From Sphingobium sp. AP49 (GTDB lineage: Bacteria; Pseudomonadota; Alphaproteobacteria; Sphingomonadales; Sphingomonadaceae), in the NCBI RefSeq assembly GCF_000281715.2, contig NZ_CP124576.1, forward strand, positions 3,293,501 through 3,357,500: DNA of 64,000 nt, given 5' to 3'. The notes under the pieces are model-generated. The model searched no databases. It saw only the letters and a list, made by a program, of their open reading frames with translations, and was not told where the DNA came from. This document shows positions 10,463 through 18,413 of this stretch, one piece after another. A program made the position numbers and the translations under genes. The first letter of the stretch is position 1, and each line of letters opens with the position of its first letter.

Positions 10463-11581
10463 TTACTCGCCCACGGCCAGCGGCTTAAGTGCACTGGCGC
10501 CGACTACGACGATCTGTTCACCGGGCCTGACCCCGGACAGGATCAGGATGCGGTCGCCATCCTTGCCACCGATCTTCACCTTACGCACCATCACACCCTT
10601 TGCGGCGCGCACGAACACCACCTCCCCTTCCGGCACGGTCGTGACCGCGCTCTGCGGTACGGTCACGGCACCCGCAGATGCGGGTCCGAACAGCGACAGG
10701 CTAGTGGCACGTCCGGCCAGCGCACCGGGACCGGCGGGCAGCTTTGCCTTGAGCGTCACGGACCGGGTCATAGGATCGATGGTCGATCCGACAGAGGTCA
10801 CGGTGCCGTGCAGCGTATCGCCACCAGCCTCGTTCAACGCGACCGTCATACCGGGCTTCACCTGTCCAGCCAGTCGTTCGGGCAATTGGGCCTGCGCCTC
10901 ATATTGTCCGGTGGCGTCGATCACATAGGGGGCAGTTGTGCCGTCCACCACGCTGCCGGCATGGATGGCCGCGGACGTGACCTTGCCCGCGATCGGCGCG
11001 GTCAGCGTGTAGCTGCCGCTGACGCCCGATCCGTTTACCATCGCAAGGATGCGACTCTTTTCCGATACGTCGGCGCGCGCCTCGCCCAATGCGGCGCGGG
11101 CTTCGTCGGCGCGCGCCCCCGCAATCACCCCTTCGCGCTCCAGCTGTGACAGGCGGTTGGCGCTGGAGCGGGCGACCTCCAATCGAGCATTGGCGCGGCT
11201 GAGATCCGCGCCTATGCTGAGCACATCGCGGCTCGACACGATGGCCAGCGCGTCACCACGCTGCACATCCTGCCCCTCGACCACAAGGATGCGGGTCACC
11301 ACGCCGGGAAAGGTCGCCGCCACGGCAACGCGCGCATTGGGCGGCGGCGCGATGATGGCAGGCATAGTGGCGATCGGTGCCAGCCTTGCTTCAGCCGCTG
11401 GCGCAAACTTCAACCCCAGCCGCGTGATATTGTCGGCATTCAGGGGAATAGTACCTGGTTCTGCCGACATGACGGCCGCTCCATTGTCAGGCGCAGGTGC
11501 CTCGCCGGAACAGGCTGTCATGGACAGCAGGACAAGGATGACAGGTAGCGTTGCGGGCGCGATACGGATCGAGTGGAGCAT
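10463..11581 (-). CDS. RND periplasmic adaptor lipoprotein, CzcB/HlyD family
   Basis: A membrane-fusion adaptor of 372 residues linking pump and outer-membrane channel. The N-terminus is a lipoprotein signal ending SMTAC, with C24 as the acylated residue. Biotinyl-lipoyl halves flank a helical hairpin (residues near 85-120 and 190-215, with VVTRILVVEGQDVQRGD). A beta-barrel and a membrane-proximal domain follow. No His-rich N-terminal metal domain is seen. A start 7 codons upstream (11602) is possible, but MLHSIRIAP gives the better signal peptide. It ends 7 nt before the pump start. Confidence 0.9.
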   Translation of the reverse strand: MLHSIRIAPATLPVILVLLSMTACSGEAPAPDNGAAVMSAEPGTIPLNADNITRLGLKFAPAAEARLAPIATMPAIIAPPPNARVAVAATFPGVVTRILVVEGQDVQRGDALAIVSSRDVLSIGADLSRANARLEVARSSANRLSQLEREGVIAGARADEARAALGEARADVSEKSRILAMVNGSGVSGSYTLTAPIAGKVTSAAIHAGSVVDGTTAPYVIDATGQYEAQAQLPERLAGQVKPGMTVALNEAGGDTLHGTVTSVGSTIDPMTRSVTLKAKLPAGPGALAGRATSLSLFGPASAGAVTVPQSAVTTVPEGEVVFVRAAKGVMVRKVKIGGKDGDRILILSGVRPGEQIVVVGASALKPLAVGE

Positions 11582-11627
11582 GGCCCATCGTCTATGGCGC
11601 AAAACTGACGAGAGCCTGACGATCAGG

Positions 11628-12665
11628 TCAGATGGGGATTGCCATTCGGGGTTTGGGCGAAAAATCCAGAATCACTTCCCGCGCCTCGGGCACACTGTGC
11701 AGTTGGCCACCATGCGCGGCCATGATCCGTGCCACGATGGCCAACCCCAGTCCCGCCCCTTCGCGACTGGCATGATCGGCGCGCCGATGGCGTTGCGCTA
11801 GTTCCTGCAGCCGGACGGAGGTCAGGCCGGCGCCTCCATCCTTCACCCGCATCCGGGGACCGGGGCCGACCAGCACGGTCACCGCGCCATCAACCGGGGT
11901 TACACGCAAGGCATTTTCCACCAGATTGCGAAGTGCCGCCGCCACCATTTCCCGTTGGCCGGTGATGACCGGCGCTTCGCCGATGCAGGTCAGCGACAGG
12001 CTCTTGTTCGCGCCGATCGCGGCGGGTGCCAACAGGCTGACGATATCGGCACCGACCTCCTCTAGCCGCAATGTATCACGGATGCTGTGAGCGAAATTCT
12101 GGGCATCGACACGCGCCAGCAGCATCAGCTGGTCTATCAATCGGCGCATCGCCAGCAGTTCGGCGCGCAGGCGCGGCGCATCGGGATGGTCCAGCGCGTC
12201 CAGCTCCAGCGCGATCACTGCCAGTGGCGTGCGCAATTCATGGGCAACATCTGCCGCAAAGGCCTCATGATCCCTCACCGCCCGATCAAGTTGCGCCAGC
12301 AGATCGTTCACCGCCTCGGCAAAAGGAAGCACTTCAGTCGGAAAGGTAGCATGATCGATCATCACGCCACGCTCGTGCCTGCCGACCACTTTCAACTGCT
12401 CGACCGCCCGCCCGAGCGGTTCGAGCCCGCGTCGGATCACGATCAGATTGGCTATCCCCATAGGCAGGATCAGTACCAGGATCGGCACAAGGACATGTTC
12501 AAACAATTCACGAAAGGCTCGGCTAGCCGCCACCGGGTCATTGAGCGCACGGAAGCTCTGTTCATGTTCGCGGATGATGAACAGTAGCAGCAGCGACCCT
12601 CCAACCAGGCCTACAGCAGACAGGCCGATGAATAGACGCAGAGCGATGGAGTGGCGCGCCTTCAA
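11628..12665 (-). CDS. Two-component sensor histidine kinase
   Basis: A 345-residue membrane sensor kinase. There are two transmembrane helices (about 8-31 and 58-78) with a short periplasmic loop of some 27 residues. The H box is ADVAHELRTPL with H142. N-box residues N247 and N251 are in NLVENALR. The G1 box reads DGGAG, where DNGxG is usual. The G2 box is GAGLGLAIV. It resembles the QseC/PmrB and CusS-like kinases found with metal pumps. Its ATG overlaps the response regulator stop. The substituted Asn in the G1 box is a mild oddity. Confidence 0.9.
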   Translation of the reverse strand: MKARHSIALRLFIGLSAVGLVGGSLLLLFIIREHEQSFRALNDPVAASRAFRELFEHVLVPILVLILPMGIANLIVIRRGLEPLGRAVEQLKVVGRHERGVMIDHATFPTEVLPFAEAVNDLLAQLDRAVRDHEAFAADVAHELRTPLAVIALELDALDHPDAPRLRAELLAMRRLIDQLMLLARVDAQNFAHSIRDTLRLEEVGADIVSLLAPAAIGANKSLSLTCIGEAPVITGQREMVAAALRNLVENALRVTPVDGAVTVLVGPGPRMRVKDGGAGLTSVRLQELAQRHRRADHASREGAGLGLAIVARIMAAHGGQLHSVPEAREVILDFSPKPRMAIPI

Positions 12666-13339
12666 TGGACAGGTTCGCGCAACATATAGCCTACGCCCCG
12701 CACCGTTTGCAGCATATCTTCGCCGCCTGCTTCCTCGAGCTTTCGGCGCAGGCGGGAGACGATCGCCTCCACCGCATTTGGTGTCACCGGCTCGTTGAAA
12801 GCATAAAGCGCATTTTCCAAGGCATCGCGTCGTACAACCATTCCGGCTTGCCGGAGCAGCAATTCCAGCAGGTCCATCTCACGCCTCGACAGGTCAAGCG
12901 GATGTTCGCGATACTGTGCCGCACGACTGCCGGAATCCAGTAGCAGCGGCCCCAAGCATAATTGCGTCTGCGCGCGCGGTCCTGGCCGCCGCAGCAAAGC
13001 ACGAATGCGTGCGGCGATCTCGTCCACTTCGGCCGGCTTTACAACATAGTCATCGGCCCCGGCATCCAGCCCCTGCACCCGATCCTCCAGCGCGTCGCGT
13101 GCCGTCAATATCAGGGCTGGCTGCATAAACCCTGCTCGGCGCATCTCCCCCAGCCACGTCACACCATCACCATCGGGCAGGCCGCGATCGACGATCAGCA
13201 CATCATGAACCTGCGCCGCGATCGCCTCCGTTGCCATGATCAGGTTCAAGGCGTGATCGGTGCTGAAGCCGCGCCGGGCAAGGCCAGCGATCAGAAGCCC
13301 GGCCAGTCGCTCATTGTCTTCCACCAGCAATAGACGCAT
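12662..13339 (-). CDS. OmpR/PhoB-type response regulator
   Basis: A 225-residue response regulator. The receiver has the acidic pocket E7-D8, phosphoacceptor D51 (LIVDRGLPDGDG), T79 and K101. The winged-helix effector domain spans about 130-225 and ends TVRGVGYMLREPVH. I chose MRLLLVEDNE at 13339 over the 12-residue longer frame because it is the canonical family start. It is the first gene of the operon with the kinase, adaptor, pump, DUF3240 protein and channel. The pair very likely controls its own metal-efflux operon. Confidence 0.92.
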   Translation of the reverse strand: MRLLLVEDNERLAGLLIAGLARRGFSTDHALNLIMATEAIAAQVHDVLIVDRGLPDGDGVTWLGEMRRAGFMQPALILTARDALEDRVQGLDAGADDYVVKPAEVDEIAARIRALLRRPGPRAQTQLCLGPLLLDSGSRAAQYREHPLDLSRREMDLLELLLRQAGMVVRRDALENALYAFNEPVTPNAVEAIVSRLRRKLEEAGGEDMLQTVRGVGYMLREPVH

Positions 13340-13487
13340 GCTGAAGTCCATCGGCTCTTCTGCGCTGCCAATCAACCTGTTTCGCGCGACATGAGCGGCA
13401 CCGGCAGTTGACGCTCCAACGCGAAGGCGCCTGGCCTTGATCCTGCTCCATCCGTTCGCGGACAGTCCGAAAATCGGACGCCCTCGG

Positions 13488-14048
13488 CTATGCCTTGGTT
13501 GTGAACGCAGCGTAGCGCTCTCGCCAAGCGGACACTTCGGCGCTCAAATGTGCCGGCGCGGTGTCTCCCGACAGGACGAGGCTCGCGACGCTGCTGTCGG
13601 GGTGCATCAGCATCTTCTTTGATCCGTCGGTGAACCAAACGGGCACCAACTGATCGCAGATGCTGTCGAGGATGGCGCCGGCCATGCCATTTTCGATCGC
13701 CTCGCTGCCGGGAAGCAAGCGCACCATGATCGATACGCCCTCGAAGCAATTGCGTGGCTCACGGACAAAATCGAGCGACACCAGAATGCCCGAACGGTCT
13801 GGACGCGCCTCTTCGGCTATGCCCGCGACCCTGCGCCAGGCGCAAAACCAGGTCCGGCAAATGTGCGGACGCACGGCATGGATGCCGCATCCATGACCGG
13901 TCAGGTGCGCACAAGGGGTTCCGGCCGACTTCTTGAAATCAGGCGTATCCACGGTGAGGATGGTGCAACAGATTGTGCAGTCACCACACGTCCGGTCGGA
14001 CAGGACCGGGCCTAGCAGAGTGGTTTCCAGATCATTCTCTGTGCGCAT
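13488..14048 (-). CDS. YkgJ-type cysteine cluster protein
   Basis: A 186-residue protein of the YkgJ/UPF0153 zinc- or iron-chelating family. The N-terminal cysteine cluster CGDCTICC is followed by CAHLTGHGCGIHAVRPHICR and FCAW, the typical Cys spacing. The longer frame to 14084 adds 12 residues without support, so I start at MRTENDLE. The function is not known for the family. It is not part of the metal operon, since the 150-nt gap to 13339 separates them, but a metal-binding role next to it is suggestive. Confidence 0.75.
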   Translation of the reverse strand: MRTENDLETTLLGPVLSDRTCGDCTICCTILTVDTPDFKKSAGTPCAHLTGHGCGIHAVRPHICRTWFCAWRRVAGIAEEARPDRSGILVSLDFVREPRNCFEGVSIMVRLLPGSEAIENGMAGAILDSICDQLVPVWFTDGSKKMLMHPDSSVASLVLSGDTAPAHLSAEVSAWRERYAAFTTKA

Positions 14049-14122
14049 TCGGGCGGGGGTGCCTTGACCTTGCCGGGAATGCAAGTGGGACTAGGCGGTG
14101 CGGGTTGCTCGTCTATCCATGG

Positions 14123-14940
14123 CTAGCGTAAACGGATGGCGGAAAGACCCAGCCAGCCCGCCATGTCGTTCAGTTCGGCAAGCAGTGCGCCATGCGTGTC
14201 AGCAGGTGCATCCGGTTCCAGATGCACAGAACGCGCGAGCAGCACGGATGCGGCGCGGTCAGCCTTCAGATCGACCCGCACGACCAGGCGATCCCCCAGC
14301 AGAAACGGCAACAGATAATAACCATGCGTCCGTTTATCGGCAGGCACATATATTTCGATGCGATAGCGAAACCCGAACAGTCGCTCGGTCCGTTCGCGTT
14401 CCCAGATAAGCGGATCGAACGGTACCAGCAGCGCCCGCGCATCGACGCGGCGAGGCTGTTTTGCCTCATGGTGCAGCCAGGCATGTCGCCATCCCTCTAC
14501 AGCGACCGGGATGAGGACACCCTCCTGTGCCAGTTCTTCTATCGCGGCGCGCGCCTGTGCGGGCGACTGGCGGAAATGGTCGCGCAATTCCTTTTCGGTC
14601 GCGATGCCATGAGCCCGCGCCGCCGCGTCGCCGTCGTGATGTGACCGGCCCAGAAAAGTCATTCCAATGCGCGCTTGGTATCACTCCATTCCCACCAGCC
14701 CGACTGCCCCTTGTGCGCCTCGAAATCCGATGCAGCCATCGGACCTTCCGCCCGGATCCGCGCCAACAGGGCCATGGCTTCGCTCCGGCGTTCGGTGGCG
14801 AAGAGACGCATCCCGGTCCATCCGGTTTCGCCGCGATCGGCACTCGCCATCCGCCAGCGCAACAGCGGCTGCAATGCGAATGGCAACAGCGAAGCCTCAT
14901 GCGCCCAATATTCAAACAGCCGGCGATGCTCGCTGCGCTG
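14123..14940 (-). pseudogene. Remnant of ycaQ-like crosslink-repair glycosylase
   Basis: The minus strand carries C-terminal pieces of a YcaQ-family winged-helix protein (DNA interstrand crosslink glycosylase). One piece, from about 14930 to 14660, contains [18 protein letters not shown] and ends KRALE. The codon after it is TGA where the family has Trp. The same frame goes on [13 protein letters not shown]. The rest, [14 protein letters not shown] to the C-terminus at 14123, is in another frame, and about 30 family residues are missing between them. The N-terminal third is absent and is replaced by plus-strand rbbA sequence. Nonsense, deletion and truncation together show a real pseudogene. 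Confidence 0.75.
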
Positions 14941-15174
14941 GCCGTGGTGTGCGAAAAGGAGATCGGATCGATCATCAACCTCTATATGACGCCCGTCAGC
15001 CGCAGCGAGTTCCTGCTCGGCAAGCAACTCCCCTATGTCGCGCTGGCGCTCATCAACTTCCTGCTGATGGTGCTGGTGGCAATCTTCCTCTTCGGCGTGC
15101 CGGTGAAGGGCAGCTTCCCGACCTTACTGCTCGCTGCCTCTATTTATTGTGTCACCGCGACGGGCATGGGCCTG
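14938..15174 (+). pseudogene. C-terminal fragment of RbbA-type ABC ATPase/permease
   Basis: The plus strand encodes [17 protein letters not shown] and [20 protein letters not shown] up to CVTATGMGL without a start. This matches the permease half of RbbA (ABC-2 membrane domain), which normally follows two ATPase domains of a roughly 900-residue protein. Everything upstream is gone, cut at the ycaQ remnant. Downstream it joins the yhhJ remnant. In intact genomes the order is hlyD, rbbA, yhhJ, so this looks like an internally deleted copy of that operon. Confidence 0.65.
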
Positions 15175-15597
15175 CCCGCCTCGTCCCTGTCAATCAATCT
15201 GGTGGTCCAAGGGTTTAGCATGTGCCTATCGCCGGATCGCTGGCGCTGTTCTTCGCGGGGGCGGCGCTGCTACTCTTCTCGACCACCGCAATGGGCATCT
15301 TTCTGGCGACACTGGCCCGCAACATGCCGCAGTTCGGCAGGTTGATGATCCTCGTTCTGCTACCGCTGCTAATGTTGTCGGGGGCTCCACTCCGCGCGAA
15401 TCCATGCCCAAGCTGGTGCAGGACGTGATGCTGTTCGCGCCGACCACCCATTTCGTCGAACTGGGGCAGGCGATCCTGTTCCGGGGCGCCGGCATCAGCG
15501 TCGTCTGGCCGCAATTCGCCGCCACCGCCGCCATCGGCCTCGCCTTTTTCCTGATCGCGCTCACCCGCTTCCGCCGAACGATCAGCGCCATGGCCTG
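15175..15597 (+). pseudogene. C-terminal fragment of YhhJ-type ABC-2 permease, two frameshifts
   Basis: Three frames in series spell the C-terminal half of a YhhJ-like permease. [10 protein letters not shown] runs in the rbbA frame. [19 protein letters not shown] through LMLSG starts at 15222. GGSTPRESMPKLVQDVML through FRRTISAMA ends at 15597. The first shift is near 15212-15222. The second is at the G run 15380-15384, where one extra G would restore LSGGSTPRE. ABC-2 permeases of this type export unknown substrates. With no start and no partner ATPase it cannot work. Confidence 0.7.
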
Positions 15598-15696
15598 ATA
15601 TGATGAACTGAAATCAAATCAGCCTGTTGTCATGGCCGTCAGCAGGCATCCCCAATATCAAGGGGATGTTTAAATTATTAAAATAAATCAAATATT

Positions 15697-15771
15697 TGGC
15701 TGGGGCGGCAGGATTCGAACCTGCGCATGGCGGCATCAAAAGCCGCTGCCTTACCGCTTGGCGACGCCCCA
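15697..15771 (-). tRNA. tRNA-Gln (anticodon TTG)
   Basis: Read on the minus strand, the sequence folds into a full cloverleaf with acceptor arm TGGGGCG/CGCCCCA. The anticodon stem GCGGC/GCCGC encloses the loop TTTTGAT with anticodon TTG. The T arm has GGTTCGAATCC, and CCA is encoded at 15697-15699. It borders the rbbA-yhhJ remnant. tRNA genes often mark sites of rearrangement, but I see no integrase or duplicated 3' end here. Confidence 0.95.
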
Positions 15772-15951
15772 GCATGGCACCGGCAGACCCGGTGCGGGAT
15801 CGCCATATAGCGCCTGATGCGCGAAAGAAAAGCCCAGAGCGCAATCGATCTGCAGGGCCGCCCCCGACGGCCGTGTTTCGCTTCCCTTCGATCGCCGAGC
15901 GCCTTAGTGATCAGGCCAACATGCGCCTTTTCTAGCCGGAACCCCATCACC

Positions 15952-16467
15952 ATGATCGCCCATGCCCCCTCGCCCGCTCCCAGCCAGATCGCACCGGCAT
16001 CGCCGCTGTTCCTGCGCGAGGACGAAATCCGACGCGGCATCGAGATGCTCTATTTCGGCTATTCCGCGCTCACCCGCTCGATCGACGAAGGCCTGGCATC
16101 GCAGGGCCTGGGCCGCGCCCATCATCGCGCCCTCTATTTCATCTCGCGCCAGCCCGACCTGACGGTGAAGGAACTGCTCCGCCTGCTGGCGATCACCAAA
16201 CAGTCGCTCGGCCGGGTGCTCAACGACCTGATCGAGCGCGGCTATATCGAGACCCGGCCGGGCAGCAGCGACCGACGGCAGAAATTGCTGCGCCTCAGCC
16301 CCGCTGGCCGCGCGCTGGAGGCTGAACTGTTCCGCGCCCTGCGCGAAAAGATGGCGGCCGCCTATGCCCAGGCTGGCCAGGGGTCCGTCACCGGATTCTG
16401 GCGGGTGATGGAAGGGCTCATCCCCGACGCCGACCGGTCGATAGTGTTCGGCCTGAGCGGCGGATGA
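15952..16467 (+). CDS. MarR-family transcriptional regulator
   Basis: A 171-residue MarR regulator. The winged helix-turn-helix region is LTVKELLRLLAITKQSLGRV, followed by the wing RPGSSDRRQKLLRLSPAG, the classic MarR DRR motif. The arrangement with QSLGRVLNDLI resembles the PetP-like subgroup of alphaproteobacteria. The start at 15952 (MIAHAPSPAP) is chosen because the longer frame runs back across the tRNA leader. No obvious target lies beside it. The small lipoprotein gene follows 71 nt downstream on the same strand. Confidence 0.88.
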   Translation: MIAHAPSPAPSQIAPASPLFLREDEIRRGIEMLYFGYSALTRSIDEGLASQGLGRAHHRALYFISRQPDLTVKELLRLLAITKQSLGRVLNDLIERGYIETRPGSSDRRQKLLRLSPAGRALEAELFRALREKMAAAYAQAGQGSVTGFWRVMEGLIPDADRSIVFGLSGG

Positions 16468-16538
16468 TCGAAAAAAGACGCAACCTTATTGCCGCTGCCG
16501 CGCTTGTACCGGCCTGGTCAACGCAATGAGGAGACATC

Positions 16539-16859
16539 ATGCGCCCACCCCTTCTGGCCGGCCTTGCCGTGCTTTCGGCCCTTGGCCTGTCCGCCTGTTC
16601 GGAAAAGGCGTCGGACAATCTGGACAATGCAGGCTCGGCGATCGGCAATGACGTGAGCAACGCCGTCGACGACGCGGGCAACAGCATCGACAACGGCCTC
16701 GATCGCGCTGGTGCTGCGATCGACAAGGGTGCCGACCGAATCGGCACCGCCACCGACAGGGCGGCCGACGATGCGAAGCGCGAAGGCAGGGAAGCCAGGG
16801 AGGATGTTGGCGCTTCGCTCGAAAAGGCCGGTGCAGACCTGCGCAACGATAACCACTGA
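16539..16859 (+). CDS. Small lipoprotein with alanine/aspartate-rich repeats
   Basis: A 106-residue secreted protein. Its lipobox is LSAC, with C20 as the lipid-bearing residue. The mature part is a low-complexity, probably helical chain with recurring DNAGxxIxND and DRAxxAIDKGADR units, much like the small YtxH- or colicin-lipoprotein-like envelope proteins of sphingomonads. AATGAGGAG upstream supplies the ribosome site. The function is unknown. Stress induction is common for such genes, but I could not find a convincing EcfG promoter upstream. Confidence 0.7.
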   Translation: MRPPLLAGLAVLSALGLSACSEKASDNLDNAGSAIGNDVSNAVDDAGNSIDNGLDRAGAAIDKGADRIGTATDRAADDAKREGREAREDVGASLEKAGADLRNDNH

Positions 16860-16866
16860 TAGGGCG

Positions 16867-16892
16867 ACGGGCCTCTCGTTGCGGAGGCCCGT
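16867..16892. terminator. Hairpin between convergent genes
   Basis: ACGGGCCTC pairs perfectly with GAGGCCCGT over 9 bp around an 8-nt loop. It sits between the stops of the lipoprotein gene (16859) and the XRE-cupin gene (16895). It can serve both strands, although the following T tract is poor. Confidence 0.5.
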
Positions 16893-16894
16893 TC

Positions 16895-17473
16895 CTAGAA
16901 GACCACGTTGCGCACGAAGCGCAGCAGGTCCGCCCCGCGATTGACGAAGACATAGGGGCGGTCGCTGCTGAAGATGAGGAAGTCGCCCGCCGCAATCGTG
17001 CGCGTGCCGACATTCATCTCGACCGTCAGCACCCCTTCCACCACATAGAGCATCTCGTGCCAGTTGGCGGCATCCGCCTCGGCCGGATAGCGATCACCCG
17101 GCGCCAGCGACCAGGACCATAGCTCCGCCTCGCGCGCGGCCGGCACCGTGCCGAGCAGGGTCGCGCGGCTATGCGGACCCTCGCCCTGCCAGGCCAGGGT
17201 ATCGATCCGGCTATTGTCGGGCATGTCGGGGGCGCGCACGACGTGCGAGAAGCTGACGTCCAGCGCCTGCGCCAGCCGATCGAGCGTCGACAGGCTGACA
17301 TTGGCTTCCCCGCTCTCGATCCCGACCAGCATGCGCCGGCTGACCCCGGCCGCGCTGGCCAGCGCATCCTGGCTCAATCCCTTGGCGGCGCGCAGGCAAC
17401 GGATATTGCCGGCGACATGGGCAAGGACGTCGGGACGTGGGGCTTCGACTTGACTGTGCAATATATTGCTCAT
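16895..17473 (-). CDS. XRE-family regulator with C-terminal cupin
   Basis: A 192-residue repressor-type protein. The helix-turn-helix occupies about residues 20-75 (LRAAKGLSQDALASAAGVSR). The C-terminal half is a cupin barrel with HEMLYVVEGVLTVEM, expected to bind a small ligand. This SutR/PuuR-like architecture usually represses a neighbouring transporter. Here the partner is the divergent EamA exporter, only 15 nt away. I start it at 17473 (MSNILHSQVE) rather than in the much longer frame. The start codon lies inside the nested palindromes at 17455-17498, which suggests tight autoregulation. Confidence 0.88.
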   Translation of the reverse strand: MSNILHSQVEAPRPDVLAHVAGNIRCLRAAKGLSQDALASAAGVSRRMLVGIESGEANVSLSTLDRLAQALDVSFSHVVRAPDMPDNSRIDTLAWQGEGPHSRATLLGTVPAAREAELWSWSLAPGDRYPAEADAANWHEMLYVVEGVLTVEMNVGTRTIAAGDFLIFSSDRPYVFVNRGADLLRFVRNVVF

Positions 17474-17498
17474 AACGCACTGTGCATTATGTTGCACA
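17455..17498. promoter_or_regulatory. Nested palindromic operator over two divergent starts
   Basis: TGTGCAA at 17455-17461 is inverted as TTGCACA at 17492-17498. Inside it, CATAACGCAC (17471-17480) and GTGCATTATG (17482-17491) form a near-perfect dyad about T17481. Every half site contains a TGC/GCA core. The block spans the start codons of both the XRE-cupin gene and the EamA gene. It is the obvious candidate binding site of that regulator. This is inferred from symmetry and position. Confidence 0.6.
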
Positions 17499-18391
17499 AT
17501 CCCGTCCTCGACAAGAGCCCTGCGCCCCGGCTGATGATCGGCCGCCCCGAACTCGCCCTGATCGGCGTGACCGTGCTGTGGGGGGCGACCTTCCTGATCG
17601 TGCATCATGCGATGAGCCTGTCCGGACCGCTCTTCTTCGTCGGCCTGCGCTTCGGCACCGCGTCGCTGCTGGCATTGCCGCTGGCGCTGCCGGTGCTGCG
17701 TGGCCTGACCCTGCGCGAACTGATGGCCGGCGGGCTGATCGGCGTGGGCATCTTCACCGGCTATACGCTGCAGACCTGGGGATTGCAGACCATATCCAGC
17801 AGCAGCTCCGCCTTCATCACCGCCGCCTATGTGCCGCTGGTGCCGATCATGCAGTGGGTGATCCTGCGCCGCCGGCCGCGCCTGATGAGCTGGATCGGCG
17901 TGGTACTGGCCTTTGCCGGCCTGCTGCTGGTCGCCGCCCCGCGCGACGGGCTGTCGCTCGGCAAGGGCGAGGCGCTGACGCTCATCAGCACGGTGGCGAT
18001 CGCGCTGGAAATCATCTTCATCAGCCTGTGGGCCGGTAAGGTCGATGTCGCGCGCGTCACGCTGGTGCAACTGGCGACCACGGCGCTGCTGGCCTTTGCT
18101 CTGATGGCCCCGGTCGGCGAGGCGATCCCGCCCTTTTCCTGGACAGTGATCCTGTCGGCCTGCGGCCTGGGCGCGATGACGGCGCTGATCCAGTTCGTGA
18201 TGAACTGGGCGCAGCGCACCGTGTCACCGACCCGCGCCACCCTGATCTATGCTGGCGAGCCGGTCTGGGCCGGGATCATCGGTCGGATCGCCGGCGACCG
18301 CCTGCCGCCGACGGCGCTGGTCGGCGGCCTGCTGATCGTCGCTGCCGTCATCGTCAGCGAATTGAAGTTCGAGCGGCGGGGCAAGGATTAA
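17489..18391 (+). CDS. EamA/DMT-family transporter
   Basis: A 10-helix drug/metabolite transporter of 300 residues with two EamA repeats. The first opens LALIGVTVLWGATFLIVHHA. The end of each repeat has the conserved glutamate-containing segment (ATLIYAGEPVWAGIIG in the second). Such proteins export amino acids or related small molecules. The start may be 17489 (MLHNPVLD) or 17534 (MIGRPELALIG). The long upstream frame overlaps the divergent regulator and is rejected. It is probably repressed by the XRE-cupin protein through the shared operator. Confidence 0.88.
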   Translation: MLHNPVLDKSPAPRLMIGRPELALIGVTVLWGATFLIVHHAMSLSGPLFFVGLRFGTASLLALPLALPVLRGLTLRELMAGGLIGVGIFTGYTLQTWGLQTISSSSSAFITAAYVPLVPIMQWVILRRRPRLMSWIGVVLAFAGLLLVAAPRDGLSLGKGEALTLISTVAIALEIIFISLWAGKVDVARVTLVQLATTALLAFALMAPVGEAIPPFSWTVILSACGLGAMTALIQFVMNWAQRTVSPTRATLIYAGEPVWAGIIGRIAGDRLPPTALVGGLLIVAAVIVSELKFERRGKD

Positions 18392-18413
18392 ACCTAGCCC
18401 CGTTCCCGCTTCG

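Noticed and set aside
13372..13749. 125-residue minus-strand frame after the YkgJ gene
   Set aside because: It overlaps the YkgJ reading frame, is Arg-rich and matches nothing.
15697..15771. tRNA-Gln as attachment site of an integrated element
   Set aside because: No integrase, no repeated tRNA 3' end and no island-like gene content is seen next to it.
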